A DNA stretch of 64,000 nucleotides from Acidovorax sp. 1608163 (GCF_003669015.1 NZ_CP033069.1:2614501-2678500), one strand, 5' to 3'. Positions 27,170-37,841 are shown, counted from the stretch's first letter. Notes: a model not told the origin generated them from the letters alone. A program made the numbers and translations.

Positions 27170-27379
27170 TCAGTATTTGTCTAGCCTGCGGGTGAGCTGA
27201 AAAGCCGTGGGTTCCAGCTTGAGAGATTCGGGGTGCACCGGGTTTTCATGGCCCTCCAGATAGACCATCATCGCGTAGCGCCGCACCACCACGTGGCTCA
27301 CGGTTTCGTGGCGCGACCCGAGCATGACAGGCGCACCCGGCCTGAACAAAGGCATGTAGTAATAAGCCGCATCGCGCAT
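27170..27379 (-). CDS. Small protein of unknown function
   Basis: 69 residues, beginning MRDAAYYYMPLFRPGAPVML and ending in a basic LTRRLDKY. It is rich in aromatic and Val residues in the middle (VSHVVVRRYAMMVYLEGHE), no signal peptide or membrane helix. I do not recognise the family. AAGGAG stands 9 nt before the ATG at 27379, which supports a real gene and this start; longer starts at 27400 and 27415 exist. It lies alone between psd (convergent) and hutG. Confidence 0.6.
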   Translation of the reverse strand: MRDAAYYYMPLFRPGAPVMLGSRHETVSHVVVRRYAMMVYLEGHENPVHPESLKLEPTAFQLTRRLDKY

Positions 27380-27618
27380 GGTGTGCGGCTCCTTCCGCAT
27401 GGGTGGTGTAACCACCCCGCCCTCCAGTGCAGAGGGCTGTGTGGGAGCATCGTAGCACCACCCACCCAGTAAAAGCCCGAATCCAGGGGCGAAACTTGCC
27501 CAAGATCAAGCACCCCGGTCTTCCCAGTCGCCCGCTGCGGTGCAGAACCGGTTCAAAGTGCCGTGCAATGAAACCCGCCTGGCACAGCCCCTAAGAACCT
27601 GTTCAAAGCCCCGACGCC

Positions 27619-28422
27619 TCACCGCACAAAATCCAAGGCAGCAGCCAGCATGCGCTGCAGATGCGGCTGCACCTGCACAGCACGCTCTGGCAGGTAGTCA
27701 AACGGCAGGCATTCCTGCATGTAGCTGCACTGCGTCATCTCCAGTTGCACGGCATGCACGCCCTGCCCTGGCTGGCCGTAGTGGCGGGTGATGTGCCCCC
27801 CTTTGAAGCGGCCATTGAGCACGGCGGTGTAGCCCGGGGCGGCCTCAGCAATCTGCAGCAGCTCTTGTGCCAGCGCCGGGTCGCAGCTTTCACCATTGGC
27901 CGTGCCCAGGTTCAGGTCGGGCAACTTGCCCTCAAAAAAGCGCGGCAACACCGAGCGGATGGAGTGCGCATCCCACAGCACGGCCACGCCATGCTGGGCG
28001 CGGATGCGGTCCAGCTCGGCGCGCAATTGCGCATGGTAGGGCGTCCAGACGGCATCGCGGCGGGCAGCGATCTCTGCCTCTTGCGGCACATCGCCTGCGG
28101 CATAGATGGGGGTGTCGTCAAACGTATCGACCGGGCACAGGCCCGTAACGCTTTGGCCTGGGTAGAGGCTCGCGCCATCGGGCGGGCGGTTCAGGTCCAC
28201 CACGTAGCGCGAATGCGTGGCCACGAGGATAGACGCACCCATGTCTTTGGCGAAGGCATACAGGCGCTCCATGTGCCAGTCGGTGTCTGGCACCTGGCGG
28301 GCCTCGTCGGTAAAACGCGCGGCCAGTTCGGGCGGCACATAGGTGCCAGCGTGCGGCATGGACACCAGTAAGGGCTGCGTGCCCTGGTGAAAAACGAACG
28401 GTGGAGGGGCGATAGAGGTCAT
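27619..28422 (-). CDS. hutG: N-formylglutamate deformylase
   Basis: A 267-residue zinc hydrolase (FGase family) that cleaves N-formyl-L-glutamate to glutamate and formate, the last step of the five-step Hut pathway. Seen: VSMPHAGTYVPPELAARF, the metal motif DTDWHMERLYAFAKD, ATHSRYVVDLNRPPDG, and LWDAHSIRSVLPRFFEGKLPD followed by RFKGGHITRHYG. It is the last gene of the hut operon, 26 nt after hutF. The metal-ligand His and Asp of the family are present. Confidence 0.94.
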   Translation of the reverse strand: MTSIAPPPFVFHQGTQPLLVSMPHAGTYVPPELAARFTDEARQVPDTDWHMERLYAFAKDMGASILVATHSRYVVDLNRPPDGASLYPGQSVTGLCPVDTFDDTPIYAAGDVPQEAEIAARRDAVWTPYHAQLRAELDRIRAQHGVAVLWDAHSIRSVLPRFFEGKLPDLNLGTANGESCDPALAQELLQIAEAAPGYTAVLNGRFKGGHITRHYGQPGQGVHAVQLEMTQCSYMQECLPFDYLPERAVQVQPHLQRMLAAALDFVR

Positions 28423-28448
28423 GGAGATCGGATCAGAAAGGTTCAGGG

Positions 28449-29843
28449 TCAGTCGGGTGCAATGGTGCTGGCGCGTGCGGAGGCAAAAGCGCTGGCGGCT
28501 CGGTCATGCAGCGCATGGCGGCCCTGGGCCACGCGGCGTGCTCCGCCCACCCACACACTGTCAATGGCCGAAGTGCGGTGGCTGGCAAACACATGGGCCG
28601 ACAGCATGGCGGGCGCGGGCAGGCCGCGCAGGGCCACATGCTGGGCATCGAGCACGACCCAGTCGGCCGACTGCCCCACAGCAATGCCCGCTGCTGCACC
28701 AGACACCCAGCGGCCCGATGCCTGCGCCCCGCCCTGCACGGCCTGCAAGGTCATGGCGGTGGCCACCTCCGGCTGGCTGCTGTGGGCCAACACGTTGCGC
28801 TGGCGGCGCGACAGGCGCTGGCCATATTCCAGCATCAGCAGTTCTTCGGCCGCGTTCACGCAGGCGTGGCTGTCCGAGCCCACGCCCCAGCGCCCGCCGT
28901 GCTGCAGCCACAAGGGCATGTCGAAAATGCCATCGCCCAGGTTGGCTTCGGTGGTGGGGCAAATGCCTGCCACGGCGCCCGTTACGGCGGCGCCAGCGTA
29001 CTCAGCGGGCGTCATGTGCGTGGCGTGCACCAGGCACCAGCGCTCGTCCACCGGCGCGTGCTCCAGCAGCCACTGCACGGGGCGCTGGCCGCTCCAGGCG
29101 ATGCAGTCCTCCACTTCCTGCGTCTGCTCGGCAATGTGGATGTGAATGGGCGCCTGGGGGTTCAGCGCCGTGAGGCCCTGCACGGCAGCTGTCAGGCTGT
29201 CTGGCGGCACGGCGCGCAGCGAATGCGGGGCCAGGCCCAAAACAGCCCCTTGCGCTTGTGCAGCGGGCGCAAGGCGCTCCAATAATGAGAGCATGTTGTC
29301 GGTGCTGCGAATGAACCGGGCCTGGTCCGCCCGGGGCGGCTTGGCGCCAAAGCCGCTGCTCTGGTACAGCACGGGCAGCAGCGTGATGGCGATGCCCGCC
29401 GTGTGCGCGGCGCGCAGCAGGGCCAGCGACAGCGTGGCGTCGTCCGCGTAAGGGCGGCCGTCGGTGTCGTGGTGCACGTAATGGAACTCACACACCGAGG
29501 TGTAGCCCGCCTCCAGCATCTCGATGTAGAGCCAGGTGGCAATGGCCTCCAGCGCCTGTGGCGTGATGCGCTGGGCAAAGCGGTACATGAGGTTGCGCCA
29601 GCTCCAGAAGCTGTCTTGCGCCTGGCCCCGGTATTCGGTCAACCCCGCAAAGGCGCGCTGGAAGGCGTGCGAGTGCAGGTTCGGCATGCCGGGGATCACC
29701 GGGCCCAATGCCATGGCAGCCCCTTCAGGGCGCTGCATGTTGGGCGTGACGGCGGTGATGCGCCCTGCCCCGTCCCACGCGATGAGCACGTCGCGCGCCC
29801 AGCCGGTGGGCAGCAGCGCGTCGGCAGCAAAGATCTGGTTCAT
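28449..29843 (-). CDS. hutF: Formimidoylglutamate deiminase
   Basis: A 463-residue amidohydrolase that turns N-formimino-L-glutamate into N-formylglutamate and ammonia. The N-terminal metal motif is [19 protein letters not shown], and later motifs are [39 protein letters not shown] and [16 protein letters not shown]. The ATG at 29843 overlaps the hutI stop by 4 nt (ATGA), which decides the start. Together with hutG it defines the Pseudomonas-type route rather than direct HutG (formiminoglutamase) cleavage. Confidence 0.94.
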   Translation of the reverse strand: MNQIFAADALLPTGWARDVLIAWDGAGRITAVTPNMQRPEGAAMALGPVIPGMPNLHSHAFQRAFAGLTEYRGQAQDSFWSWRNLMYRFAQRITPQALEAIATWLYIEMLEAGYTSVCEFHYVHHDTDGRPYADDATLSLALLRAAHTAGIAITLLPVLYQSSGFGAKPPRADQARFIRSTDNMLSLLERLAPAAQAQGAVLGLAPHSLRAVPPDSLTAAVQGLTALNPQAPIHIHIAEQTQEVEDCIAWSGQRPVQWLLEHAPVDERWCLVHATHMTPAEYAGAAVTGAVAGICPTTEANLGDGIFDMPLWLQHGGRWGVGSDSHACVNAAEELLMLEYGQRLSRRQRNVLAHSSQPEVATAMTLQAVQGGAQASGRWVSGAAAGIAVGQSADWVVLDAQHVALRGLPAPAMLSAHVFASHRTSAIDSVWVGGARRVAQGRHALHDRAASAFASARASTIAPD

Positions 29844-31099
29844 GCCTGGGCTCCGTGAATGCGCCCTTGCCGCACGATGGTGCAGGCGGGCTGGTGGCCA
29901 AACCAGTAGGCCAGCTCGGCCGCGTCGGCCAGCGGCCACAGTACAAAATTGGCCGGCCGCCCGGAGGCGATCAAGCCATGCGTTGTCTGCAAACCCAGCG
30001 CCTTGGCTGCGTGGGTGGTGATGCCCGCCAACGCCTCAGGCACCGTCAGCCGAAACAGCGTGCAGGCCATGTTGGCCATGAGCAGCAGGCTGAGGGCGGG
30101 CGAGGTGCCGGGGTTGTGATCGGTCGATACGGCCATCGGCACCCCCGCATCGCGCAGCGCCTGGATGGGCGGCAGGTGCGTGTCGCGCAGCGTGTAGTAA
30201 GCGCCGGGCAGCAGCACGGCCACGGTGCCTGCGGCTTGCATGGCAGCGATGCCTGCTTGCGACAAGTGCTCAATGTGGTCGCACGACAGGGCACCATAGC
30301 GTGCCGCCAGCGCCGCGCCGCCCATATCCGACAGTTGCTCGGCATGCAGCTTGACGGGGATGCCCAGCCTTTGCGCGGCCAGGAAGACCTGCTCGGTCTC
30401 TGCCAGCGTGAAGGCGATGCGTTCGCAGAACACATCCACCGCATCCACCAGGCCTTCAGCAGCCAGCGCAGGCAGCATCTCTTGGCAAACCACATCGATG
30501 TAGTCCTGGCTACGCCCTGCGTATTCGGGCGGCAAGGCGTGTGCGCCCAAAAAGGTGGTGCGCACCGTCACGCCAAAGGCCTCGCCCAGGCGGCGCGCCA
30601 CACGCAGTTGCTTGCGCTCATGTTCTAGTGCCAGGCCGTAGCCGGATTTGATCTCGATAGCGCACACGCCCTCAGCCAGCAGGGCTTGCAGGCGTGGGAC
30701 GGCCTGGGTGAAGAGTTCATCTTCCGTGGCCTCGCGCGTGGCCTTGACGGACGAGACAATGCCGCCGCCCGCCTTGGCCACCTCTTCGTACGTGGCGCCT
30801 GCCAGGCGCATGGCGAACTCGTTGGCGCGCTGGCCGCCGTAGACCAGGTGGGTGTGGCAATCGACCAAGCCCGGCGTGACCAACGCACCCGCGCCTTGCC
30901 TGCGCGCCAGGTGCCGCCAAGCGGGGGGCACTGCGGCATCGGGCCCCACCCACTGGATCTGCCCCTGCTGCACCACGATGCTGGCGCACGCACCGGGTGG
31001 CACAGGCACATCGGGCTGCACCAGGCCCGGCACCGGCAGCAGGCCGTGCCAGATGCCATCGGCGCTGGGGCCGAATGAAGAAGGAATGCAATCACGCAT
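29840..31099 (-). CDS. hutI: Imidazolonepropionase
   Basis: A 419-residue amidohydrolase opening the imidazolone ring to N-formiminoglutamate. Metal and substrate motifs: [54 protein letters not shown]-like [32 protein letters not shown] and [16 protein letters not shown]. Length is normal. It is separated from hutD by a palindromic repeat and overlaps hutF by 4 nt. Confidence 0.95.
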   Translation of the reverse strand: MRDCIPSSFGPSADGIWHGLLPVPGLVQPDVPVPPGACASIVVQQGQIQWVGPDAAVPPAWRHLARRQGAGALVTPGLVDCHTHLVYGGQRANEFAMRLAGATYEEVAKAGGGIVSSVKATREATEDELFTQAVPRLQALLAEGVCAIEIKSGYGLALEHERKQLRVARRLGEAFGVTVRTTFLGAHALPPEYAGRSQDYIDVVCQEMLPALAAEGLVDAVDVFCERIAFTLAETEQVFLAAQRLGIPVKLHAEQLSDMGGAALAARYGALSCDHIEHLSQAGIAAMQAAGTVAVLLPGAYYTLRDTHLPPIQALRDAGVPMAVSTDHNPGTSPALSLLLMANMACTLFRLTVPEALAGITTHAAKALGLQTTHGLIASGRPANFVLWPLADAAELAYWFGHQPACTIVRQGRIHGAQA

Positions 31100-31119
31100 G
31101 CGCTCAGCCCTTTACTACA

Positions 31120-31176
31120 TTATTGATAGCTGCTAGCGCTTATTAGATAAGCTCTAGAGGCCAATTTGACTACAAA
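31120..31176 (+). repeat. Short palindromic dispersed element, copy 4, within the hut operon
   Basis: Reads TTGATAGCTGCTAGCGCTTA, a short spacer, then AAGCTCTAGAGGCC and TTTGACTACAAA. It lies between hutI and hutD, and its outer end supplies the hutD stop codon (TTG TAG TC on the minus strand). Confidence 0.85.
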
Positions 31177-31880
31177 TGCACTGGCACCACATCGACCCAC
31201 ACCAGTGCGGGCCGCACATCGGGCGCAAACGGATGGGGGTTGGCCACTTCGGGCGACAGCGGCTGCAAGGGCTGCAACACCCGTGCGCCCATGGCCTCGG
31301 GCCACCACAGGCCCTGTCCAGGTTGCAGCACGCGCGCCGCATCGCCGCCCAACACCGCCCACTGGCCCTGCAGCACCATGCACAGCCCGGCCCCTGTGGC
31401 GCCTACGGTGCCCGTGTCGTGCAGCACCTGCATGCGGCCTTGCCACTGGCCCCGGCGCAGCATCAGGTTGAAGTCGGTCGATGGCCCACCAATCAGGCGG
31501 CTGTTAAGCGGCTGCTCACCCGCAAAGCTCCAGGGCTGCCAGCGCTGCTGCAGCGTGTGGCACAGCTCGGCCTGCTCGCCATGCAGCGTCACGCCATCGC
31601 CGTCGAGCAGCATGATCTGCCGATCGACCCCCGCGAACGCCGAAAACGGCCCAGCGGCCGCAATGCGGGCCACACTCACGCGCCAGCCAAAGGCATCGGT
31701 GCCCGCGCCAGGCGGCCAGCACACCAGCTCGCGGGTGCTGCCGCCGCCGTTCTTCCACGGGGTGGCAGGCACCGTGCGCAGATCAAACCAGTGCACGGCC
31801 TCGCCCTGCGCTGCAGCCGTACCGGGTTCAGCAGGCGCAGGCTGCGGCGTGGCCTCCACAACAGCGGCGGCGGGCATCAC
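31170..31880 (-). CDS. hutD: HutD family protein
   Basis: A 236-residue cupin-like protein. HutD of Pseudomonas is thought to limit flux or activity of the Hut pathway; its exact action is not settled. Family marks: [19 protein letters not shown] (about residues 37-55), [31 protein letters not shown], and [20 protein letters not shown] with LMLRRG. It overlaps the hutU stop by 4 nt (ATGA). The last codon and stop are made by a dispersed repeat. The N-terminal 30 residues are Ala/Pro-rich and not conserved in the family. Confidence 0.9.
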   Translation of the reverse strand: MMPAAAVVEATPQPAPAEPGTAAAQGEAVHWFDLRTVPATPWKNGGGSTRELVCWPPGAGTDAFGWRVSVARIAAAGPFSAFAGVDRQIMLLDGDGVTLHGEQAELCHTLQQRWQPWSFAGEQPLNSRLIGGPSTDFNLMLRRGQWQGRMQVLHDTGTVGATGAGLCMVLQGQWAVLGGDAARVLQPGQGLWWPEAMGARVLQPLQPLSPEVANPHPFAPDVRPALVWVDVVPVHL

Positions 31881-33631
31881 CGCGCTCCTGAAGCACCTGG
31901 GACCATGGGCAGCTTCAGGCCCTGCTTCTTCGCCGTTTCCACAGCCAGTTCGTAGCCCGCGTCGGCATGGCGCATCACGCCACTGCCGCAGTCGTTGACC
32001 AGCACATTGGCCAGCCGTGCAGCCGCTGCGTCAGTGCCATCGGCCACAATGACCATGCCCGAGTGCTGCGAGTAGCCCATGCCCACGCCCCCGCCGTGGT
32101 GCAGGCTGACCCAGGTGGCGCCGCCCGAGGTGTTGAGCAGCGCGTTGAGCAGCGGCCAGTCGCTCACGGCGTCGGTGCCGTCGCGCATGCCCTCGGTCTC
32201 ACGGTTGGGGCTGGCCACGCTGCCGGTGTCCAGGTGGTCGCGGCCGATGACGATGGGGGCCTTCAGCTCGCCGCTCTTCACCATCTCATTGAAGGCCAGG
32301 CCCGCGATGTGGCGCTCGCCCAGGCCCAGCCAGCAGATGCGTGCGGGCAGGCCCTGGAAGGCGATGCGCTCGCCCGCCATGTCGAGCCAGCGGTGCACGT
32401 GTTTGTTCTCGGGGAACAGCTCCTTGATCTTGGCGTCGGTCTTGCGGATGTCTTCCGGGTCACCCGACAGGGCCACCCAGCGGAACGGACCCTTGCCTTC
32501 GCAGAACAGGGGGCGGATGTAGGCAGGCACGAAGCCGGGGAAGTCGAAGGCGTTCTTCACGCCTTCGTCAAACGCCACTTGGCGGATGTTGTTGCCGTAG
32601 TCCACCGTGGGGATGCCCATCGATTGGAAGTCGAGCATGGCCTGCACATGCACGGCGCAGGATTTGGCGGCAGCCTTCTTCAACACCTCGTGCTGCGTCA
32701 CGTCCTGCTGCGCGGCGCGCCACTGCGCCACCGTCCAACCGCTGGGCAGGTAGCCGTTGACGAGGTCGTGGGCCGAGGTTTGGTCGGTGACCAGGTCGGG
32801 CTTCAAGCCACCGGCTTTGGCGCGGCGCACCAGCTCGGGCAGGATTTCGGCGGCGTTGCCCAGCAGCGCAATGGACACCGCCTCTTTGGCAGCCGTGTGC
32901 TGCTGGATGAGCTCGAACGCATGGTCGATGTCACGCGCCTGCTTGTCCACGTAGCGCGTGCGCAGGCGGAAGTCGATGCTGCTTTGCTGGCATTCAATGT
33001 TGAGCGACACCGCGCCCGCAAAGGTGGCGGCCAGCGGCTGCGCGCCGCCCATGCCGCCCAGGCCTGCGGTCAATATCCACTTGCCTTCGAGCGAGCCACC
33101 ATAGTGCTTGCGGCCGGCCTCGGCAAAGGTCTCGTAGGTGCCTTGCACGATGCCTTGCGTGCCGATGTAGATCCAGCTGCCCGCCGTCATCTGGCCGTAC
33201 ATGAACAAGCCCTTTTGGTCCAGCTCGCTGAAGTGCTCCCAGTTGGCCCACTTGGGGACCAGGTTGGAGTTGGCCAGCAGCACGCGCGGTGCGTTGGCGT
33301 GGGTCTTGAACACGCCCACGGGCTTGCCGGACTGGATGAGCAGGGTTTCGTCCTCATGAAGGTCCTTGAGCGAAGCCAGGATCTGGTCAAAACACTCCCA
33401 GTTGCGCGCGGCACGGCCAATGCCGCCGTACACCACCAGGTCCTGCGGGCGCTCGGCCACCTCGGGGTCGAGGTTGTTCTGGATCATGCGGTAGGCCGCC
33501 TCGGTGAGCCAGCTCTTGCAGGTGAGCTGGTTGCCGCGCGGCGCGCGGATCACGCGGCTGGCGTCGTGGCGCGGGTCGGTGCTGATGGCGGAGGAAGCTG
33601 CGGCAGCAATGATGGCGTCGTTGGCGTTCAT
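31877..33631 (-). CDS. hutU: Urocanate hydratase
   Basis: A 584-residue NAD-dependent lyase converting urocanate to imidazolonepropionate. It contains the dinucleotide-like [52 protein letters not shown] and the conserved Cys region KSCAVHVQ. The end, [20 protein letters not shown], is canonical. AGGAG stands before the ATG. It follows hutH by about 50 nt and overlaps hutD by 4 nt. Slightly longer than the 556-residue norm because of an N-terminal extension. Confidence 0.96.
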   Translation of the reverse strand: MNANDAIIAAAASSAISTDPRHDASRVIRAPRGNQLTCKSWLTEAAYRMIQNNLDPEVAERPQDLVVYGGIGRAARNWECFDQILASLKDLHEDETLLIQSGKPVGVFKTHANAPRVLLANSNLVPKWANWEHFSELDQKGLFMYGQMTAGSWIYIGTQGIVQGTYETFAEAGRKHYGGSLEGKWILTAGLGGMGGAQPLAATFAGAVSLNIECQQSSIDFRLRTRYVDKQARDIDHAFELIQQHTAAKEAVSIALLGNAAEILPELVRRAKAGGLKPDLVTDQTSAHDLVNGYLPSGWTVAQWRAAQQDVTQHEVLKKAAAKSCAVHVQAMLDFQSMGIPTVDYGNNIRQVAFDEGVKNAFDFPGFVPAYIRPLFCEGKGPFRWVALSGDPEDIRKTDAKIKELFPENKHVHRWLDMAGERIAFQGLPARICWLGLGERHIAGLAFNEMVKSGELKAPIVIGRDHLDTGSVASPNRETEGMRDGTDAVSDWPLLNALLNTSGGATWVSLHHGGGVGMGYSQHSGMVIVADGTDAAAARLANVLVNDCGSGVMRHADAGYELAVETAKKQGLKLPMVPGASGAR

Positions 33632-33680
33632 GGTGGGCTCCTGGGGTGTCTGGTTCAGTGGCGTGAAACGGGCGAGTCAA

Positions 33681-35243
33681 TCAAGCGTGGCTGGGCTGGC
33701 AGGCGCGCAGCGGTGCGGGCCAATCGGCCTGCAGAGCCCACTCGCGCATGGCGTCGATGTCCGGGGCCAGGTAGCGGTCTTGCTCTAAAAAGGACACGCG
33801 CTGGCGGATGGCGGCGAATTGCGCTTCGATCAGGGGCGAGGATTTCAGAGATCTATCGAACTCCATGCCCTGCGCGGCGGCCATGGCTTCGACGCCCACC
33901 ACCACCGCGGCGTTGTTCACCATGTCGGCCAGACGGCGGGCGCCGTAGGTGGCCATGGAGACATGGTCCTCCTGGTTGGCGGAGGTGGGCAGGCTGGTCA
34001 CGCTGCTGGGGTTGGCCAGGCACTGGTTCTCAGCGGCCAGTGCGGCAGCGGTGACCTGGGCAATCATGAAGCCGGAGTTCACGCCACTGTCGCGGATCAG
34101 GAAGGCAGGTAGGCCCGACAGGCCCGTATCGAGCAGCAGGGCCATGCGGCGCTCGGAGATGGCGCCGATCTCGGCCACGGCCAGCGCAATGATGTCGGCT
34201 GCAAAGGCCACGGGCTCGGCGTGGAAGTTGCCGCCAGAGATGACTTCACCCGTGTCCGTGAACACCAGCGGGTTGTCCGATGCGGCATTGGCCTCGATGC
34301 GCAGCACGCGTGCAGCATGCTGCAGGTTATCGAGGCACGCGCCCATCACCTGCGGCACGCAGCGGATGGAATACGGGTCTTGCACCCTGCCGCAATTGGG
34401 GTGCGATGGGTCGATCTCGCTGCCCTCCAGCAGCCCGCGCACGGCAGCCGCCACGGCGATCTGGCCCAGTTGGCCCCGTGCCTCGTGGATGCGGGCATCG
34501 AACGGCTTGACCGAGCCCTTGATGGCTTCGAGCGACAGACAGCCCGCCACCAGGCCTGCGGCCAGCACGTTCTCAGCCCCAAACAGCCCGGCCAGTGCCA
34601 GTGCGGTAGACACCTGGGTGCCGTTGAGCAAAGCCAACCCTTCCTTGGGGCCCAGCACAAAGGGCTGCAAACCGATGGAGCGCATGGCTTCTGCCCCCGA
34701 CACGACCTGGCCGTTCACCTTGGCCTGCCCTTCGCCAATCAACACACACGACAGGTGCGCCAGCGGCGCCAGGTCGCCTGACGCCCCCACCGAACCCTTG
34801 GCCGGAATCACCGGCAGCACATTTGCATTGGCCAAGGCCAGCAGTGCATCCACGATGGCGGGGCGAATACCCGAGTGGCCGCGTGCCAGACTCACCGCCT
34901 TGGTGGCCAGGATAAGGCGCACCACGCCGTCGGGCAGCGCATCGCCCGTGCCCACACTGTGCGACAGCACTAGGTTGCGCTGCAGTTCGGCCAAGCGGTC
35001 GTGGGCAATCTTGGTGCTGGCCAGCTTGCCAAAGCCGGTGTTGATGCCGTAGACCACCTGGTCCTCGTCCACGATGCGCTGCACCACGGCCTGGGCGGCC
35101 TGCATGCCTGCGAGGGCGCCCCCGTCCAGCCGCAAGGCCACGCCGCCTGCATGGATGCGGCGCAGCGCGGCCAGGGTGACGGAGCCCGGCACCAGGGTGA
35201 TGGCGGCGGGGGAATGGGAGGCCAAAGGTGTAGAAGTGGTCAT
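33681..35243 (-). CDS. hutH: Histidine ammonia-lyase
   Basis: A 520-residue lyase that removes ammonia from histidine to give urocanate, the first step of the pathway. The MIO prosthetic group forms from Ala-Ser-Gly at about residues 154-156 (GSVGASGDLAPLAHLS). Also present: YGINTGFGKL and the FGxxQDxYSxRCxPQ-like stretch GRVQDPYSIRCVPQVMG. I take the ATG at 35243, for which AGGA has 8-nt spacing; the ATG at 35252 leaves no room for a ribosome site. The HutC operator lies directly upstream and overlaps that ribosome binding region. Confidence 0.95.
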   Translation of the reverse strand: MTTSTPLASHSPAAITLVPGSVTLAALRRIHAGGVALRLDGGALAGMQAAQAVVQRIVDEDQVVYGINTGFGKLASTKIAHDRLAELQRNLVLSHSVGTGDALPDGVVRLILATKAVSLARGHSGIRPAIVDALLALANANVLPVIPAKGSVGASGDLAPLAHLSCVLIGEGQAKVNGQVVSGAEAMRSIGLQPFVLGPKEGLALLNGTQVSTALALAGLFGAENVLAAGLVAGCLSLEAIKGSVKPFDARIHEARGQLGQIAVAAAVRGLLEGSEIDPSHPNCGRVQDPYSIRCVPQVMGACLDNLQHAARVLRIEANAASDNPLVFTDTGEVISGGNFHAEPVAFAADIIALAVAEIGAISERRMALLLDTGLSGLPAFLIRDSGVNSGFMIAQVTAAALAAENQCLANPSSVTSLPTSANQEDHVSMATYGARRLADMVNNAAVVVGVEAMAAAQGMEFDRSLKSSPLIEAQFAAIRQRVSFLEQDRYLAPDIDAMREWALQADWPAPLRACQPSHA

Positions 35244-35252
35244 AAGTCTCAT

Positions 35253-35266
35253 CCTGTATATACAGG
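35253..35266 (-). promoter_or_regulatory. HutC-type operator in front of hutH
   Basis: The perfect palindrome CCTGTATATACAGG is very close to the known HutC operators of Klebsiella and Pseudomonas (CTTGTATATACAAG type). A candidate -10 (GATACT, 35269-35274) stands just upstream. The operator touches the hutH ribosome binding site, so bound HutC should block transcription of hutH-U-D-I-F-G. Confidence 0.85.
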
Positions 35267-35332
35267 TTAGTATCAGCGAAAAAATGGCATTTGAAAAGGG
35301 GTGAAACCTGTGGTGGTGGCAGCAGTGCGGGT

Positions 35333-36214
35333 TCAGCCAGCCGCCGGGTTTCCGTCGGCCCGAAAGCGACTGCCCAACCGGTAGCGCGACGCCGGGTGCA
35401 GGCAGCGCACCACCGTGATGGGCACGCCGCGCGACCAGGTGCGCCGCGTGAGAAGCAGGCAGGGCTCGGTGGAAGGCATCTCCAGCAGCGCAGCCTGCTC
35501 TGCGGTGGGCATGACGGCATCGACCACATGTTCGACCTGGTCAAAGGGCACGTTGCGCACCAGGTATTCCGACGGCTGCAGTTGCGTAAAGTCTTGCACC
35601 GCAAATTGCGGCACCTGGCGGGGGTTGACGTGGCGGTCTTCCAGCTGCACCGGCAAACCGTCTTCACGGTGCACGCACAGCGAATGGAACACCGATTCGC
35701 CGGTGCGCAAATCCAGCGCGGCCGCCACTTCGAGTGATGCAGACACCCGCTCCACGGCCAGCACATCGCAGCGGTAGTCGTGCCCACGCTGGCGAATCTC
35801 GCTGGCCAGGTTGGCAATCTGCAGCAGCGTGGACTGGGGCTTGTCTTCGGCCACAAAGCTGCCCACCCCGGCCACGCGCACGATGCGGCCCTGCTCCACC
35901 AGCTCGCGCAGCGCGCGGTTTACCGTCATGCGCGAGATGCCGAACTGGGTGACCAGCTCGCTCTCGGACGGCAGCCGGTCCCCCGCGCGCCAGGCGCCCT
36001 CCTGGATCTTGCGGGCGATGAAATCTTTGACCTGCTCGTACAAGGCCATGGCCTGGGTGGCTGCGGGCGCAGGCGCCGCAGCCCGGGGCTTGTCCGCCCG
36101 CGAAGATGTGGCAGGCGCACGCGCAGGCGATGCAACCGGGGCCCGCGCAGCAGGCGCAGCGGTAGAGCGGGCTTTGGCAGAAACAGCGAGGCGGCGAGGA
36201 GAACGGGCAGGCAT
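35333..36214 (-). CDS. hutC: Histidine utilization repressor HutC (GntR family)
   Basis: 293 residues. A basic Ala/Pro-rich leader of about 50 residues precedes the GntR winged helix (LYEQVKDFIARKIQEGAW, then GISRMTVNRALREL). A UTRA ligand domain follows with HREDGLPVQLEDRHVNP and VPFDQVEHVVDAVMP. HutC binds urocanate and then releases the hut operators. The N-terminal leader is unusual: most HutC proteins begin near the winged helix, so a start further in is possible. It stands 14 nt after the transporter ATPase and just before the hutH operator, so it is probably autoregulated through the upstream operator. Confidence 0.93.
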   Translation of the reverse strand: MPARSPRRLAVSAKARSTAAPAARAPVASPARAPATSSRADKPRAAAPAPAATQAMALYEQVKDFIARKIQEGAWRAGDRLPSESELVTQFGISRMTVNRALRELVEQGRIVRVAGVGSFVAEDKPQSTLLQIANLASEIRQRGHDYRCDVLAVERVSASLEVAAALDLRTGESVFHSLCVHREDGLPVQLEDRHVNPRQVPQFAVQDFTQLQPSEYLVRNVPFDQVEHVVDAVMPTAEQAALLEMPSTEPCLLLTRRTWSRGVPITVVRCLHPASRYRLGSRFRADGNPAAG

Positions 36215-36228
36215 GGGCAGGTCAGGGG

Positions 36229-37008
36229 TCAGTGCAAATCGGCAGCCATGGATTCTGCGCGAATCTCTTCGGTCAACCGGGCCTTGAGGTCCATGAACTC
36301 GGGGCTGGTCTTGATCGTGTAATGGCGCGGGTGCGGCAAGTCCACCGCCAGCTCGGTCTTGATGCGACCGGGCCGGGCGCTGAACACGGCCACGCGGTTG
36401 GCCATGAAGATGGCTTCGTCGATGTCGTGGGTGACAAACAGCACGGTCTTGCGCTCGGCCTCCCAGATGCCCAGGAGCAGCTCTTGCATGAGCACGCGGG
36501 TCTGGTTGTCGAGCGCGCCGAAGGGCTCGTCCATCAGCAGGATCTTGGGGTCGTTGGCCAGCGCGCGCGCAATGGCGGTGCGCTGCTGCATGCCACCCGA
36601 CAGCTGCTTGGGAAAGTGCTGCTCGAAGCCGCGCAGCCCCACCTTGGCGACGAAGTACGCGGCGCGCTCTTTCTGCTGCGCCTCGGGCATGCCGCGTTCG
36701 CGCAGGCCAAAGCGGATGTTCTGCTCGATGGTGAGCCAGGGGAACAACGTGTAGCTCTGGAACACCATGCCGCGCTCGGGCCCGGGGCCTTCGACCGGCA
36801 TGCCGTCGAGCAGCACACGGCCGCTGGTGGCGTGGTCCAGCCCCGCGACGATGCGCAGCAGCGTGGACTTGCCGCAGCCCGAGGGGCCGAGGATGGTGAC
36901 GAAATCGTTGTCGCGCACTTCAAAATCGACCGGCTGCAACGCCTGTGTGCGCTGGCCCTTGGCAGTCTCGAAAACGCGCGAGACGGCTTGAATAGATACG
37001 CGGCTCAT
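36229..37008 (-). CDS. ABC transporter ATP-binding protein (TauB/SsuB type) in the hut locus
   Basis: A 259-residue ATPase with canonical Walker A (GPSGCGKSTLL), Q-loop GMVFQSYTLFPWLTIEQN, signature LSGGMQQRTAIARAL, Walker B ILLMDEPFGALD and switch His (FVTHDIDEAIFM). It overlaps the permease stop by 4 nt and is followed by hutC. Together with the permease and binding protein it makes a nitrate/sulfonate/taurine-class importer. Its place under a HutC operator suggests uptake of histidine, urocanate or a related imidazole (inference). Confidence 0.9.
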   Translation of the reverse strand: MSRVSIQAVSRVFETAKGQRTQALQPVDFEVRDNDFVTILGPSGCGKSTLLRIVAGLDHATSGRVLLDGMPVEGPGPERGMVFQSYTLFPWLTIEQNIRFGLRERGMPEAQQKERAAYFVAKVGLRGFEQHFPKQLSGGMQQRTAIARALANDPKILLMDEPFGALDNQTRVLMQELLLGIWEAERKTVLFVTHDIDEAIFMANRVAVFSARPGRIKTELAVDLPHPRHYTIKTSPEFMDLKARLTEEIRAESMAADLH

Positions 37009-37841
37009 CGCACAAAACTCCAGGCAAACAGACGGTGGTTGAGCGCCTTGAAGGCGAAGTCGGACACCAGCCCGATGAGGCCGATGATGATGATGCCGAA
37101 GATGATCTGGCCGGTGTTGAGCAGCGACTGGCTGTCGGTGATCATGTGGCCGATGCCGCTCGACGAGCCGATCAGCTCGGCCACGATCACATAGGTCCAG
37201 GCCCAGCCCAGCACCAGGCGCAGGGTCTCAGCAATCTCAGGGGCGGCGCCCGGGATGAGCACGCGCGTGACGATGCCCTTGTGGCCGGCGCCCAGCGTGT
37301 ACGCAGCCTCCACCAGGTCGCGCCGAGCACCGCCCACGGTGACGGCTACCATGAGCGTGATCTGAAAGACCGAGCCGATGAAGATGACCAGAATCTTCTG
37401 TGCCTCGCCAATGCCCGCCCACAGGATGAGCAGCGGAATGAAGGCCGACGCGGGCAGGTAGCGGCAGAACGAGACGAAGGGCTCGAAGAAGGCTTCAATG
37501 CCCTTGTACGCGCCCATCGCAATGCCCAGCGGCACGGCGATGACGGCGGCCAGGATGAAGCCGCCGAACACGCGCCACACCGTCATGCCGATGTCCTTGT
37601 GAAAGCCGTATTCGCTGAACAGCAGCCAGCCTTCCTTGGCCATGGTGACAGGGCTGGCCAGGAACGTGGGCGACACGAAGCCGCCCAGCGTGAAGAACGC
37701 CCACACCAGCACGAACAACACAAAAAAACCGAAGCCCAGCAGCCAGCGGGCACGGGCGCTCACGGGCTCCAGAGGGGCCAGTGAGCGTCGGCGCGCGGGG
37801 GCCTTTGGCGTGGTCACAGACAGGGGTTGCACAGCAGACAT
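37005..37841 (-). CDS. ABC transporter permease (TauC/SsuC type) in the hut locus
   Basis: A 278-residue inner-membrane permease of the BPD_transp_1 class with about six hydrophobic helices. The cytoplasmic coupling motif is seen as VEAAYTLGAGHKGIVTRVLIPGA (EAA loop, about residues 178-200). The sequence ends shortly after IGLVSDFAFKALNHRLFAWS, typical of the TauC/SsuC family. It overlaps the ATPase gene by 4 nt and lies 21 nt after the binding-protein gene. Confidence 0.9.
   Translation of the reverse strand: MSAVQPLSVTTPKAPARRRSLAPLEPVSARARWLLGFGFFVLFVLVWAFFTLGGFVSPTFLASPVTMAKEGWLLFSEYGFHKDIGMTVWRVFGGFILAAVIAVPLGIAMGAYKGIEAFFEPFVSFCRYLPASAFIPLLILWAGIGEAQKILVIFIGSVFQITLMVAVTVGGARRDLVEAAYTLGAGHKGIVTRVLIPGAAPEIAETLRLVLGWAWTYVIVAELIGSSSGIGHMITDSQSLLNTGQIIFGIIIIGLIGLVSDFAFKALNHRLFAWSFVR

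Noticed and set aside
31967..34054. Plus-strand open frame of 695 codons across hutU and hutH
   Set aside because: Shadow of two well-defined enzymes; no recognisable fold and no ribosome site.
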